This document shows, piece by piece, positions 51,767 through 60,512 of a stretch of 64,000 nt of DNA. Position 1 is the first letter of the stretch, and each line of letters begins with the position of its first letter. The DNA comes from Streptomyces sp. NBC_01237 (GTDB lineage Bacteria; Actinomycetota; Actinomycetes; Streptomycetales; Streptomycetaceae): the NCBI RefSeq assembly GCF_035917275.1, contig NZ_CP108508.1, positions 1,240,001 through 1,304,000 on the forward strand. The letters are read 5' to 3'. The notes under the pieces were generated by a model. The model was not told the DNA's origin, ran no database searches, and saw only the letters and a list, made by a program, of their open reading frames with translations. A program made the translations under genes and the position numbers.

Positions 51767-51867
51767 GGGCTCACGCTAACAGCGGCCCTTCCCCCTCCGG
51801 TCGGGCGTCTCAGCGTCCGGGCGGGATCGACACCCTTGACCGTGGTGCCGACGCTGTACTGCGAGGC

Positions 51868-52080
51868 ATGCCGTGCCAGGCGCTGTTGGCCCTGGCCACC
51901 GGCCTGCACGGGCGCCTGGAGCGAGGCGGGCGGTCAGCTGTGGTTCGCGGTCGCGGCGGACGCGTCGGGCCGGTCGCGCTGCTCAGCTTCTACGAGGCGG
52001 CGGGGGCCGGACCGGCCCTGGTGGGAGCGGTCCCGCTCGCGCCGGCGCAGCGCTACTCGGCCGCCTCCGGGGACTCCTCC
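51868..52080 (+). pseudogene. Possible degraded coding fragment
   Basis: Protein-like stretches occur in alternating frames: MPCQALLALATGLHGRLE, then EAGGQLWFAVAADASG in a second frame, then VALLSFYEAAGAGPALVG back in the first. This looks like one former protein with two compensating frameshifts. TTGACC lies upstream (51836-51841). I recognise no family, and the 3' part overlaps the acyltransferase gene on the other strand, so chance is possible. Confidence 0.22.
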
Positions 52081-52805
52081 GACCGGGCCAGGGCCACCAA
52101 CTGCTCGGACGTGATGCCCGCGGGGATCGGTACGGGCGCCGGCGTACGCAGGGGCGGCTGCCACCCGGTGTCCGGGTCCCAGCGTCGTACGACGCGCGCC
52201 GGAGCGCCCGCCACCACCGCGTGGTCGGGGACGTCCCCCCGCACGACCGCTCCGGCCGCGACCACCACATTGCGTCCGAGCCTGGCGCCCGGCAGGACCA
52301 CGGCCCCCGTGCCGATCCAGCAGCCGGGGCCTATCTCGACCGGCTCCATCCGCGGCCACTGCTTGCCGACGGGCTCGTGCGGGTCGTCGTAGCTGTGGTT
52401 CGTCGAGGTGATGTAGACGTACGGGCCGCAGTACGTGTCCGAGCCGATCCGTACCGTCGTGTCGGCGATGACATGACTGCCCCGGCCGAGCACCACACCG
52501 TCCCCGAGGGTCAGGATCGGATCGGGTCCCAGATCGAGGCCGGGCATCATTCCGGCGGTGAGTGTCACCTGCTCCGCGATGACGCAGTGCTCGCCCAGCA
52601 CGATCCACGGCTCGCCGAACACCGTCCCCTGCGGGAACGCGAGCCGGGTCCCCGCCCCGATGCGGCCGAAGCGCAGACGTCCGGGGTACTGGGCGGTGAC
52701 CGCGCCGGAATCCCGCACCCAGGCCCAGCCGCGATGGACCGCGCGGGACACGGCACGGCGCCGCCAGTGGGCGAGGGAGGAGAACACGTTCCGGTTGTTC
52801 GGCAC
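52053..52805 (-). CDS. Hexapeptide-repeat acyltransferase
   Basis: This 250-aa left-handed beta-helix acyltransferase is of the WcaF/NodL-like group. Hexapeptide turns occur through residues 55-215; the active-site region is ITSTNHSYDDPHEP, and the end of the helix is VVVAAGAVVRGDVPDHAVVAG. The GTG start (PNNRNVFSSL) is preferred over an ATG 11 codons upstream; TACCGT lies 6 nt before it, suggesting a leaderless mRNA. The substrate is probably a sugar or surface glycan. Confidence 0.82.
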   Translation of the reverse strand: MPNNRNVFSSLAHWRRRAVSRAVHRGWAWVRDSGAVTAQYPGRLRFGRIGAGTRLAFPQGTVFGEPWIVLGEHCVIAEQVTLTAGMMPGLDLGPDPILTLGDGVVLGRGSHVIADTTVRIGSDTYCGPYVYITSTNHSYDDPHEPVGKQWPRMEPVEIGPGCWIGTGAVVLPGARLGRNVVVAAGAVVRGDVPDHAVVAGAPARVVRRWDPDTGWQPPLRTPAPVPIPAGITSEQLVALARSEESPEAAE

Positions 52806-52947
52806 GCGCTCACGGTAGTCCGCGGCGCATCGGGCCATCCGCGCGGTGACCTGTGATGTTCACCCCACTGCGTTTCGTCCGCGAAGCACCGTCGCTTACC
52901 GTTTCCGTGGCGCGAGCGCGGCACACCCGAGCACGGAGGAGCAGGCC

Positions 52948-53478
52948 ATGGCGGAGCAGGCGTTGATCACGGGCATGGGCGGCAAGGAGCCGGACATCGA
53001 TGCGGATGCCTTTGTGGCACCGACCTCCGTGGTGATCGGCGAGGTCTCCCTGGCCGCGGGCTCCAGCGTCTGGTACCAGGCCGTCCTGCGCGCCGACTGC
53101 GGCCCGATCACGCTGGGCCCGGACAGCAACATCCAGGACAACTGCAGCGTGCACACCGACCCCGGGTTCCCGCTCACGGTGGGCGCCCGGGTCTCCGTCG
53201 GCCACAACGCCGTGCTGCACGGCTGCACGATCGAGGACGACGTCCTGGTCGGCATGGGTGCCACGGTGCTCAACGGCGCGCACATCGGCGCAGGCTCACT
53301 GGTCGCGGCGCAGGCGCTGGTCCCGCAGGGAATGCGGGTGCCGCCGGGTTCGCTGGTGGCGGGGGTGCCGGCCAAGGTGAAGCGCGCGCTGACCGAGGAG
53401 GAGCTCGAAGGCATCAAGTTCAACGCGGTCGGCTATGTGGAGCTGGCCAAGGCACACCGCGCGGCGCACGAGAGCTGA
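52948..53478 (+). CDS. Gamma-class carbonic anhydrase-like protein
   Basis: This 176-aa left-handed beta-helix protein has zinc-ligand histidines H69 (NCSVHTD), H86 and H91 (VGHNAVLHG), the gamma carbonic anhydrase pattern also seen in PaaY and YrdA. GGAGGAGCAGGCC precedes the ATG. Whether it hydrates CO2 or hydrolyses thioesters is not known. It is divergent from another left-handed helix protein. Confidence 0.88.
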   Translation: MAEQALITGMGGKEPDIDADAFVAPTSVVIGEVSLAAGSSVWYQAVLRADCGPITLGPDSNIQDNCSVHTDPGFPLTVGARVSVGHNAVLHGCTIEDDVLVGMGATVLNGAHIGAGSLVAAQALVPQGMRVPPGSLVAGVPAKVKRALTEEELEGIKFNAVGYVELAKAHRAAHES

Positions 53479-53480
53479 GG

Positions 53481-53540
53481 ACGCCCCCGCCGCTCCTTCT
53501 CCGCCCCCGCCGCTCCTTCTCCGCCCCCGCCGCTCCTTCT
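53481..53540. repeat. Three tandem 20-bp repeats
   Basis: CCGCCCCCGCCGCTCCTTCT is repeated three times in exact tandem, with one base different at the first position. The tract follows the carbonic-anhydrase stop codon and is convergent with the DedA gene. Confidence 0.9.
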
Positions 53541-53597
53541 CCGGCCCGTCTCCGGCCCCGGCCCCGGCTTCGTCTCCGGCCACGCTCCCTCGCGCGG

Positions 53598-54257
53598 TCA
53601 GTCCGTGGCCGGTGCCACCGCGGGTTCGGCCGCCGGGTGACCGCCGGACTGCGCCGCCGCCTTCTTCGCCCGGTTCTTCAGCACGAGCATCGACGCCAGC
53701 CCGAACAGCACCGCGACCACGAGACCCAGCCACGAGAAGCGCTTCAGCCAGGCCTCGGCGACGACTCCCACCGAGTAGATGACGGCCGTGGTGCCGCCCG
53801 CCCAGATGATGCCGCCGAGCACGTTGGCGGTCAGGAACTTCCAGTACGGCATCCGCAGGACTCCCGCGAGCGGCCCCGCGAAGATCCGCAGCAGCGCGAC
53901 GAAGCGGCCGAAGAACACCGCCCACATGCCCCACTTCTCGAACGACCGCTCCGCCATGGCGATCTGGGCCTCGCCGAAGTGCTTCGGGAACTTCCGGCCG
54001 AGCCTGGCGAGCAGCGGCCGGCCGCCCTTGCGGCCGATCGCGTAGCCGATCGAGTCACCGATGATCGCCCCGGCGGTCGCACAGGCGCCGAGCACCACCG
54101 GGTCGATCTCACCGTGCTGCGAGGCCAGGAGCGCCGAGCTGACGAGGATGATCTCGCCCGGCAGCGGAATGCCCAGGCTCTCCAGTCCGATGACGACCCC
54201 CACAAGGAGGTAGACACTGATCGCCGGGACCGTCTCCAGCCACTCCTGAACGTGCAA
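53598..54257 (-). CDS. DedA-family membrane protein
   Basis: This 219-aa polytopic protein has the DedA (SNARE_assoc) core with IPLPGEIILVSSALLAS, GAIIGDSIGYAIGR and FFGRFVALLRIFAGPLAG. DedA proteins flip undecaprenyl phosphate or other polyprenyl/phospholipids. The N-terminus HVQEWLETVPAISVY requires a TTG start: GGGAGG lies 8 nt upstream and no ATG or GTG is available. The C-terminal 25 residues are polar. Confidence 0.9.
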   Translation of the reverse strand: MHVQEWLETVPAISVYLLVGVVIGLESLGIPLPGEIILVSSALLASQHGEIDPVVLGACATAGAIIGDSIGYAIGRKGGRPLLARLGRKFPKHFGEAQIAMAERSFEKWGMWAVFFGRFVALLRIFAGPLAGVLRMPYWKFLTANVLGGIIWAGGTTAVIYSVGVVAEAWLKRFSWLGLVVAVLFGLASMLVLKNRAKKAAAQSGGHPAAEPAVAPATD

Positions 54258-54395
54258 CGCCGGTGCCTCCCGTGCAGGTTGTGCGGCCGCGGGTGCCGCG
54301 GCGCAGGCGGGAAGCCTACCTGCCCCGGCAGTGCGAAGGGCCGCCGCGCTCCCGGACGGGGGATGCGCGACGGCCCCGCTCGCCGTCCTCGCCGG

Positions 54396-54848
54396 TCAGC
54401 TGTTGGGGCGCAGCGTCCAGACCACCGTCATCTCGCCCGTCACCGCGCCGTCACCGCGCCGGATCTCGACGGTGACGGGGAACTCCGGCCGCTTGCCCCC
54501 GTCCAGTTCGGCGACCACCTCGGCGATGGGACGGCCGAGGGTCGCGGTCGCGGTGACCTCGCCCATGGCCAGTTTCCGGTAGCCGATCTCCGCCCGGACG
54601 GCGAGCGGTACGGCGCGCGTCATCTGGTCGCCGAAGGCGGCTATGACGATCGCGCCGCTGGCCGACTCGGCGAGCGTGAACATCGCTCCGGCGTGCGGTC
54701 CGCCGACGTGGTTGTGGTATTCCGCCTGGTCCGGCAGCCGCACGACCGCCCGCTCGGCGGTCGTTTCCAGGAAGTCGAGGTTGAGGGTCCGGGCCATCGG
54801 AACCGTCGCGACGAGCATCTCGCCGACGGACATCTGTTCAGCGCTCAT
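54396..54848 (-). CDS. Hotdog-fold thioesterase-like protein (DUF4442)
   Basis: This 150-aa hotdog-fold protein has HNHVGGPHAGAMFTLAES, the region that in PaaI-like enzymes carries the catalytic acid. It probably hydrolyses an acyl-CoA; the substrate is unknown. It is divergent from the Pro/Gln-rich membrane protein. Confidence 0.85.
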   Translation of the reverse strand: MSAEQMSVGEMLVATVPMARTLNLDFLETTAERAVVRLPDQAEYHNHVGGPHAGAMFTLAESASGAIVIAAFGDQMTRAVPLAVRAEIGYRKLAMGEVTATATLGRPIAEVVAELDGGKRPEFPVTVEIRRGDGAVTGEMTVVWTLRPNS

Positions 54849-54943
54849 GCGTCCGCATGTTACTCACCGGTAGAACCGTTTGGCCATCCCCTCCCGGGGG
54901 CGGGCGTAGCAGGGGACGTGCCGCCCCTCTATGGTTACTGGCC

Positions 54944-56017
54944 ATGTGGCCAGGACAGCAGCCGCCCGGGGGCGAGCAAAACCCGCAGGACCAGAATCAG
55001 AACCCGTATCAGCAGCCGGGATACCAGCAGCCGAACCCCTATCAGCAGCCGGGGTACCAGCAGCAGGGAGCGCCCGGTCAGCAGCCGGGATATCCGCAGG
55101 GACAGCCCGGCCAGCAGCCGGGGTACCCGCAGCCCAACCCGTACCAGCAGCCGACCATGCCGCAGCACGCCGTTCCGGGTCCGCCCGGAGGGCCGCAGCC
55201 CGACAGCAAGAAGAAGACGACCCTCGTCGCGATCGTCGCGGCGACCGCGGTCGTCGCGGCTGCCGTCGTGACCGGCGTGGTCGTGATGAACAAGAACGGC
55301 GACAAGGGCGACGGCCCGACGGTCGCCGACGACAAGAAGTCGTCGTCGCCGACCGCGAAGCCGTCCGATTCCGCCACCGCGCCGGAGAATCCGCGAGGTG
55401 CCGACGGGGACCCCAAGCCGGTGATCCCGGGCTGGAAGGTCGTCACCAACCCCAAGTGGGGCACCCAGTTCGACGTGCCCGGTGACTGGGAGGTCGCGGG
55501 CTCGGGAGTGTTCGCCGGATTCGAGGACGCCAAGAAGCCCGAGGGTCCGCCCGTCGTCGGCTTCTCCGCACCGGCCTACTACAAGAGCAAGTGGTGCATC
55601 GACGACTCCGACAAGGACGGCACCAAGGAGGACACCGGTCTGGCCGGCGTCGGCACCAAGGGCGCCCAGGGTGCCAAGAGCACCGACGAGGCCGCGACGA
55701 ACGAGGCGGGCAACTGGGTGTGGGCCGCCTATGCCCAGACCGAGCCCAAGGGCACCGTCAAGGTCGGCAAGGCCAAGCCGTTCACGACGAAGTCGGGCCT
55801 GACCGGGAGTGTCGTGACGGCCACCGCGTCGGGAGTGTCCAAGAAGGAGAAGTGCGACACCGACGGCAAGTCGATCGCCTTCAGCTTCAAGAACGCCAAG
55901 ACGGAGTACTCGACATGGGTGCTCTACGCCAACGCGGCGGTCAAGGACGAGCTCCCCGACACCACCATCCAGCAGATCCTCAGCACGGTGCGGCTCGCGG
56001 AGGCATCGGCCGGATAG
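54944..56017 (+). CDS. Pro/Gln-rich membrane-anchored exported protein
   Basis: This 357-aa protein starts with about 80 residues rich in Gln, Pro, Tyr and Gly (NPYQQPGYQQ units), then KKK and one membrane helix (about residues 91-112), then a polar linker and an extracytoplasmic domain from about residue 160 (PGWKVVTNPKWGTQFDVPGD). The layout is that of streptomycete proteins with a cytoplasmic low-complexity tail and a surface domain; I do not recognise the domain. TATGGT (54930-54935) lies 8 nt before the ATG, suggesting a leaderless mRNA. Confidence 0.8.
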   Translation: MWPGQQPPGGEQNPQDQNQNPYQQPGYQQPNPYQQPGYQQQGAPGQQPGYPQGQPGQQPGYPQPNPYQQPTMPQHAVPGPPGGPQPDSKKKTTLVAIVAATAVVAAAVVTGVVVMNKNGDKGDGPTVADDKKSSSPTAKPSDSATAPENPRGADGDPKPVIPGWKVVTNPKWGTQFDVPGDWEVAGSGVFAGFEDAKKPEGPPVVGFSAPAYYKSKWCIDDSDKDGTKEDTGLAGVGTKGAQGAKSTDEAATNEAGNWVWAAYAQTEPKGTVKVGKAKPFTTKSGLTGSVVTATASGVSKKEKCDTDGKSIAFSFKNAKTEYSTWVLYANAAVKDELPDTTIQQILSTVRLAEASAG

Positions 56018-56219
56018 GACGGCCGACCTCCCACGCTGTCCGGGCCGCACCTGAGGACAGCAGGACGCCGCCGACGATCCATGCGAGTCACGGACTTCCG
56101 GAGCTCGCTGATCGCGGCGGCGTTCGCCGTTCTCAGGCGGTGGCGGGGGCGCGGGCGCGCGGGCGCGCGGCGCGAGCAACCATGAGGCCGAACCGGATGC
56201 CGCGCTACTGCCCCGCGCC

Positions 56220-57065
56220 TCAGCCGATGCTGAACGCCCCGTCGGGCGGCACGGGCGAGCCGACCGCGTCGGCGTCCCCGACCGGCTCAGCCCCTCCGAT
56301 GAGCCGGGCGAGCGCGTCGTCGTACTCGACCCGCGCCGGGAAGGCGTCGGCGGCGCAGCGGCGGGTGAGCGCCGCCGTGTCGACCGCGGTGTGCGAGGCG
56401 ACGAGAACGACGTTGCCGAAGCGGCGCCCGCGCAGCACGGCCGGTTCGGCGATCAGCGCGAGCTCCCCGAAGACCGCCGCGAAATTGGCCAGCTGGGAGC
56501 GCAGGAAGCCGAAGGGCGCGCTGTCGGCCAGGTTGGCGGCGTAGATCCCGTCCCCGCGCAGGACCCGCCCGGCGGCCCGCGCGTACTCGACGGAGGTGAG
56601 GTGGGCCGGTACCCGCGAGCCGCCGAAGACATCCGCGACCAGGACGTCGGCCGAGTCCGGCGCCGCCTGCTCCAGCCACGCGCGGGCGTCCGTGCCGTGC
56701 ACCGTGATGCCGCTGTCCTCGGGCACCGGCAGGTGTTCGCCGACCAGGTCCAGCAGCCCCCTGTCCGCCTCCACCACGTGCTGCCGCGATCCGGGCCGGG
56801 TCGCGGCGACATAGCGGGGCAGGGTGAGGGCGCCGCCGCCGAGGTGCAGGACGTCGAGCGGGGCGCCCGGGCCGGCGGCGCGGTCCACGACATGGGCGAG
56901 CCTGCGGACGTACTCGAATTCGAGGTACGTGGGGTCGTCGAGGTCGACGTAGGACTGGGGCGCCTCGTCGACCGTCAGCAGCCAGGCCCGGTCGCGGTCC
57001 ACATCGGGCAGCAGGCGGGCGGTGCCGCGGTCGACGTCGCGGATGACGGGTATCGGCTCGTTCAC
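56220..57065 (-). CDS. Spermidine-synthase-like protein
   Basis: This 281-aa protein has a Rossmann methyltransferase-type core as in SpeE: VLHLGGGALTLPRYVA, VVEADRGLLDLV and VLVADVFGGSRVP. Polyamine synthases use decarboxylated SAM, but many actinobacterial relatives have no proven substrate. There are no membrane helices. A GTG start (57065) gives the conserved NEPIPVIRDVDRG N-terminus; a GGGGGA run directly abuts it. Confidence 0.78.
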   Translation of the reverse strand: MNEPIPVIRDVDRGTARLLPDVDRDRAWLLTVDEAPQSYVDLDDPTYLEFEYVRRLAHVVDRAAGPGAPLDVLHLGGGALTLPRYVAATRPGSRQHVVEADRGLLDLVGEHLPVPEDSGITVHGTDARAWLEQAAPDSADVLVADVFGGSRVPAHLTSVEYARAAGRVLRGDGIYAANLADSAPFGFLRSQLANFAAVFGELALIAEPAVLRGRRFGNVVLVASHTAVDTAALTRRCAADAFPARVEYDDALARLIGGAEPVGDADAVGSPVPPDGAFSIG

Positions 57066-57183
57066 TCCCCCATTGTGAGGCGTGCGGCGGGCTGGTCCGC
57101 GCCGCTCGGACCCGCCGCGCCCCCGTGCGGCCCGCCTCCCCGGGGTTGGCGGGAGGCGGGTCGCACATGGCGGTCCGGGTCTC

Positions 57184-58359
57184 TCAGAGCAGTCCGGTGA
57201 CCGTGCCGGCGCCGACCGTGCGGCCGCCCTCACGGATCGCGAAGCCGAGACCGGACTCCAGCGGAACGTCACGGCCGAGCTCGACGGTCATGGTGACCGT
57301 GTCGCCGGGGCGCGCGACCGCCACCTCGCCGAGGTCCACGTCTCCGACGACGTCCGCCGTACGGATGTAGAACTGCGGCCGGTAGCCGGTGGTGACCGGG
57401 GTGGTCCGGCCGCCTTCCCGCGCCGACAGGACGTACACCTGCGCCGTGAAGCGGCGGCTGGGAGTCACACTTCCCGGCGCCGCCACCACATGGCCCCGAC
57501 GGACCCGGTCGCGCTCCACACCGCGCAGCAGCAACGCCACGTTGTCGCCCGCCTCCGCCAACTCCATCGGCCTGCCGAACGTCTCCAGGCCGGTGACGAC
57601 CGTGTCGATGTCCGCGCCGAGCACCGCCACCCGGTCACCGACGCGGACGGTGCCGCGCTCCACCGCGCCGGTGACGACCGTGCCCCGTCCGGTGATGGTC
57701 AGGACGTTCTCCACCGGGAGGAGGAACGGCGCGTCGGTGTAACGCACCGGCATCGGTACGTAGGTGTCGACGGCGTCCAGCAGCCCCTCGATCGCCGCCG
57801 TCCACCGGGGCTCCCCCTCCAGCGCCTTGAGTCCGGAGACCCGCACGACGGGGACGGTGTCACCGCCGTAGCCGTGCGAGGTGAGCAGTTCGCGGACCTC
57901 CAGCTCGACCAGGTCGGTCAGCTCGGGGTCGCCCGCGTCGGCCTTGTTGAGGGCGACCACGATGTGGTCGACGCCGACCTGACGGGCGAGCAGGACGTGC
58001 TCGGCGGTCTGCGGCATGATCCCGTCGAGCGCGGAGACGACGAGGATCGCCCCGTCGAGCTGCGCCGCGCCGGTCACCATGTTCTTGATGTAGTCGGCGT
58101 GGCCGGGCATGTCGACGTGCGCGTAGTGCCGGGTGTCGGTCTCGTACTCGACGTGCGCGATGTTGATCGTGATGCCGCGCCGGGCCTCCTCGGGCGCCCG
58201 GTCGATCCGGTCGAACGACACGTAGGAGGTACTGCTGCCGCCACGCTCGCTGAGGACCTTGGTGATGGCGGCGGTGAGCGTGGTCTTGCCGTGGTCGACG
58301 TGGCCCATGGTGCCGATGTTGAGGTGCGGCTTGGTACGCACGTATGCCGTCTTGGGCAT
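57184..58359 (-). CDS. tuf3: Divergent elongation factor Tu (Tuf3-like)
   Basis: This 391-aa EF-Tu is complete: GHVDHGKT (residues 19-26), DMPGHADY where EF-Tu1 reads [17 protein letters not shown], and domain II/III through [10 protein letters not shown]. The many substitutions relative to ordinary EF-Tu mark it as the tuf3 type described in S. ramocissimus and S. coelicolor, which is induced in the stringent response. Ribosomal operon genes are absent around it, also as for tuf3. AAGGAACG precedes the ATG. Confidence 0.92.
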   Translation of the reverse strand: MPKTAYVRTKPHLNIGTMGHVDHGKTTLTAAITKVLSERGGSSTSYVSFDRIDRAPEEARRGITINIAHVEYETDTRHYAHVDMPGHADYIKNMVTGAAQLDGAILVVSALDGIMPQTAEHVLLARQVGVDHIVVALNKADAGDPELTDLVELEVRELLTSHGYGGDTVPVVRVSGLKALEGEPRWTAAIEGLLDAVDTYVPMPVRYTDAPFLLPVENVLTITGRGTVVTGAVERGTVRVGDRVAVLGADIDTVVTGLETFGRPMELAEAGDNVALLLRGVERDRVRRGHVVAAPGSVTPSRRFTAQVYVLSAREGGRTTPVTTGYRPQFYIRTADVVGDVDLGEVAVARPGDTVTMTVELGRDVPLESGLGFAIREGGRTVGAGTVTGLL

Positions 58360-58411
58360 GGCTCGTTCCTTGGTGTTCGAAGCTGAGAGCAAGAGACCCC
58401 AGTGCCCTGCC

Positions 58412-58454
58412 GACCCTCCCCTTACGGGGTCCGCCGGACTGTCGGGGGAGGGTC
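58412..58454 (-). terminator. Hairpin between the small ORF and tuf3
   Basis: GACCCTCCCC (58412-58421) and GGGGAGGGTC (58445-58454) pair perfectly over 10 bp, with an inner CGGGGTCCG-type structure. On the minus strand it lies after the stop of the small ORF and 53 nt before the tuf3 start, so it could terminate the one or attenuate the other. Confidence 0.5.
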
Positions 58455-58602
58455 AGCTTCGGGCGCCGCCGAGGGGCGCCGCGGCAGCGGCGGGAGCCGC
58501 TGCGAAAAGTGCCGTTGCCGCGGGGACCGCGACGGCGCTCACGGCAGCCTTCGGCGCGGCCGCGACTGCGGACCGCGCTGCGAGGAAGGCGTACCGGAAC
58601 AT
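58453..58602 (-). CDS. Possible 49-aa Ala-rich small protein
   Basis: ATG to TGA encodes a 49-aa peptide starting MFRYAFLAARSAVAAAPKAA, almost entirely Ala, Val, Pro and Leu, hydrophobic enough for a membrane or exported peptide. Its stop codon abuts the hairpin stem. CATGAT lies 6 nt before the ATG; the Shine-Dalgarno is weak. High GC makes Ala-rich open frames common, so it may be spurious. Confidence 0.35.
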   Translation of the reverse strand: MFRYAFLAARSAVAAAPKAAVSAVAVPAATALFAAAPAAAAAPLGGARS

Positions 58603-58718
58603 GCCTCGATCATGGCCGGGCGGGAGGAGGGCGTCGAATGGTTTTCCGCACCGCGCGACGAAAGCACCTCACATGGGCGTTACGACGATCACACACTCAT
58701 TTCGGTTACTCTCCCCGA

Positions 58719-59429
58719 ATGTTCGACCCCGTCCCCGCCGCCCGGCCCACCGGTGGTCTCGCCGTGCGTTGTTCGAGGGTGCTGCTCTCGCCCTGGTCCC
58801 GGTTCTCGCTGCTCGTGGTGGTGCTGCTGGCCGCCGCGTCGACGATGCTGCTGTTCGAACCACAGCGGCTGCTGGCCGCCGGGTGGCCGCCCCAGCTGAC
58901 CGGCGGGGCCGCGGCCATGCTGTTCGGGCTCGCGTACGGGGTCTGCACGGTGGCGTTCGTACCGCGCCCCCTGCTCAACATCGCCGCGGGCGCCCTGTTC
59001 GGCGCGCAGGCGGGTCTGGCCGCCGCCCTGGCGGGCACGGTGCTCGGCGCGGGTGTCTCGTTCATGCTGGGCCGGGTACTGGGCCAGGACGCACTGCGCA
59101 CGCTGCTGCGCGGGCGCTGGCTCAAGGCCGCGGACGGGCTGCTGAGCCGGCACGGCTTCCGGTCCATGCTGGCGCTCCGGCTCTTTCCCGGAGTGCCGTT
59201 CGCCGCGGCCAACTACTGCGCGGCCACCTCCCGCATGGGCTACCCGCCGTTCCTGCTGGCCACGGGACTCGGCTCGATCCCCAACACGGCGGCGTACGTC
59301 ATCGCGGGCAGCGAGGCGGCCTCCCCGACCTCGCCCGCGTTCCTGGCCGCGATGGGCTTCATCGTGCTGACGGGCATCGGCGGGGCGCTCGTCGCCTGGC
59401 GCAAGCGCCACCGGCTGGGCGCCGGATGA
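58719..59429 (+). CDS. TVP38/TMEM64-family membrane protein
   Basis: This 236-aa protein has the VTT/SNARE-associated core: PRPLLNIAAGALFGAQAG, LLSRHGFRSMLALRLFPGVP and GLGSIPNTAAYVIAGS. It has five to six helices. It belongs to the DedA superfamily (lipid scramblase-like). The ATG follows TACTCT by 6 nt, again a leaderless-type arrangement. A strong terminator follows. Confidence 0.85.
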   Translation: MFDPVPAARPTGGLAVRCSRVLLSPWSRFSLLVVVLLAAASTMLLFEPQRLLAAGWPPQLTGGAAAMLFGLAYGVCTVAFVPRPLLNIAAGALFGAQAGLAAALAGTVLGAGVSFMLGRVLGQDALRTLLRGRWLKAADGLLSRHGFRSMLALRLFPGVPFAAANYCAATSRMGYPPFLLATGLGSIPNTAAYVIAGSEAASPTSPAFLAAMGFIVLTGIGGALVAWRKRHRLGAG

Positions 59430-59517
59430 TCCGGGCGACGCGGGACCCGAGCGGCGGGCGGCCGGGGGCAGCGGAAGGAACGTTCACCTGTAGGCGATAC
59501 GCTGCCCGCGACCCACA

Positions 59518-59561
59518 AAGGGACTCCGGGGCCGATACCCCGAGGCGTCCCTTCTCTCTTT
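59518..59561 (+). terminator. Rho-independent terminator
   Basis: AAGGGACTCCGGGG pairs with CCCCGAGGCGTCCCTT, followed by the T-rich CTCTCTTT. It ends transcription of the TVP38-like gene and insulates uppP. Confidence 0.8.
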
Positions 59562-59639
59562 GACCGCAATCCGCACGCTGCCGACGGCCTTCGAGTCCCT
59601 CGGCCGATGCACGATCACCTCCGGGATGGCCAAAGCCCC

Positions 59640-60512
59640 ATGAGCTGGTTCGAATCATTCGTCCTGGGCCTCGTTCAGGGACTGACCGAGTTCCTGCCGA
59701 TCTCCTCCAGCGCCCATCTGCGGCTCACCGCGGCGTTCGCCGGCTGGCACGACCCGGGCGCGGCGTTCACCGCCATCACCCAGATCGGCACGGAAGCGGC
59801 GGTGCTCATCTACTTCCGCAAGGACATCGCGCGGATCCTGTCGGCCTGGTTCCGCTCACTGACCAACGCCTCGATGCGCAGCGATCACGACGCGCAGATG
59901 GGCTGGCTCGTCATCGTCGGCTCGATCCCCATCGGTGTGCTCGGTGTGACGTTCAAGGACCAGATCGAGGGCCCGTTCCGGGATCTGCGGCTGATCGCGA
60001 CGACACTCATCGTGATGGGCATCGTCCTCGGTATCGCGGACCGGCTGGCCGCCCGCGACGAGGTCGGCGGCAAGCACCGTGCGGTGAAGGAGCGAAAGTC
60101 CCTCAAGGAGCTGGGGATCAAGGACGGTCTGATCTTCGGTTTCTGCCAGGCGATGGCGCTGATCCCCGGAGTCTCCCGCTCGGGCGCCACGATCAGCGGT
60201 GGTCTGCTGATGGGCTACACCCGCGAGGCGGCGGCACGGTACTCGTTCCTCCTCGCGATCCCCGCGGTGCTGGCCTCCGGCGTCTTCGAGCTGAAGGACG
60301 CGGGCGAGGGCCATGTGTCCTGGGGCCCGACGATCTTCGCCACGGTGATCGCGTTCGCCGTCGGTTACGCCGTCATCTCGTGGTTCATGAAGTTCATCAC
60401 GACCAAGAGCTTCATGCCGTTCGTCATCTACCGCGTGATCCTCGGCATCGTCCTGTTCGCCCTGGTCGCGGCCGGTGTGCTGAGCCCGCACGCGGGCGAG
60501 TCCGCGGGCTGA
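59640..60512 (+). CDS. uppP: Undecaprenyl-diphosphatase
   Basis: This 290-aa membrane enzyme (BacA/UppP) dephosphorylates undecaprenyl diphosphate, recycling the carrier for cell-wall synthesis and giving bacitracin tolerance. Catalytic blocks are [11 protein letters not shown] near the N-terminus and [16 protein letters not shown] in the middle. About eight helices are predicted. The start is ATG ([17 protein letters not shown]). A long perfect hairpin follows. Confidence 0.95.
   Translation: MSWFESFVLGLVQGLTEFLPISSSAHLRLTAAFAGWHDPGAAFTAITQIGTEAAVLIYFRKDIARILSAWFRSLTNASMRSDHDAQMGWLVIVGSIPIGVLGVTFKDQIEGPFRDLRLIATTLIVMGIVLGIADRLAARDEVGGKHRAVKERKSLKELGIKDGLIFGFCQAMALIPGVSRSGATISGGLLMGYTREAAARYSFLLAIPAVLASGVFELKDAGEGHVSWGPTIFATVIAFAVGYAVISWFMKFITTKSFMPFVIYRVILGIVLFALVAAGVLSPHAGESAG

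Larger units (their letters stand above)
58360..58718. other. Region between tuf3 and the TVP38-like gene
   Basis: This 359-bp gap contains the tuf3 leader, a strong hairpin (58412-58454) and a possible small Ala-rich ORF on the minus strand (58453-58602). The TVP38-like gene is preceded by TACTCT at 58707-58712. Otherwise nothing is recognised. No clear stringent-type discriminator could be placed for the tuf3 promoter. Confidence 0.5.
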
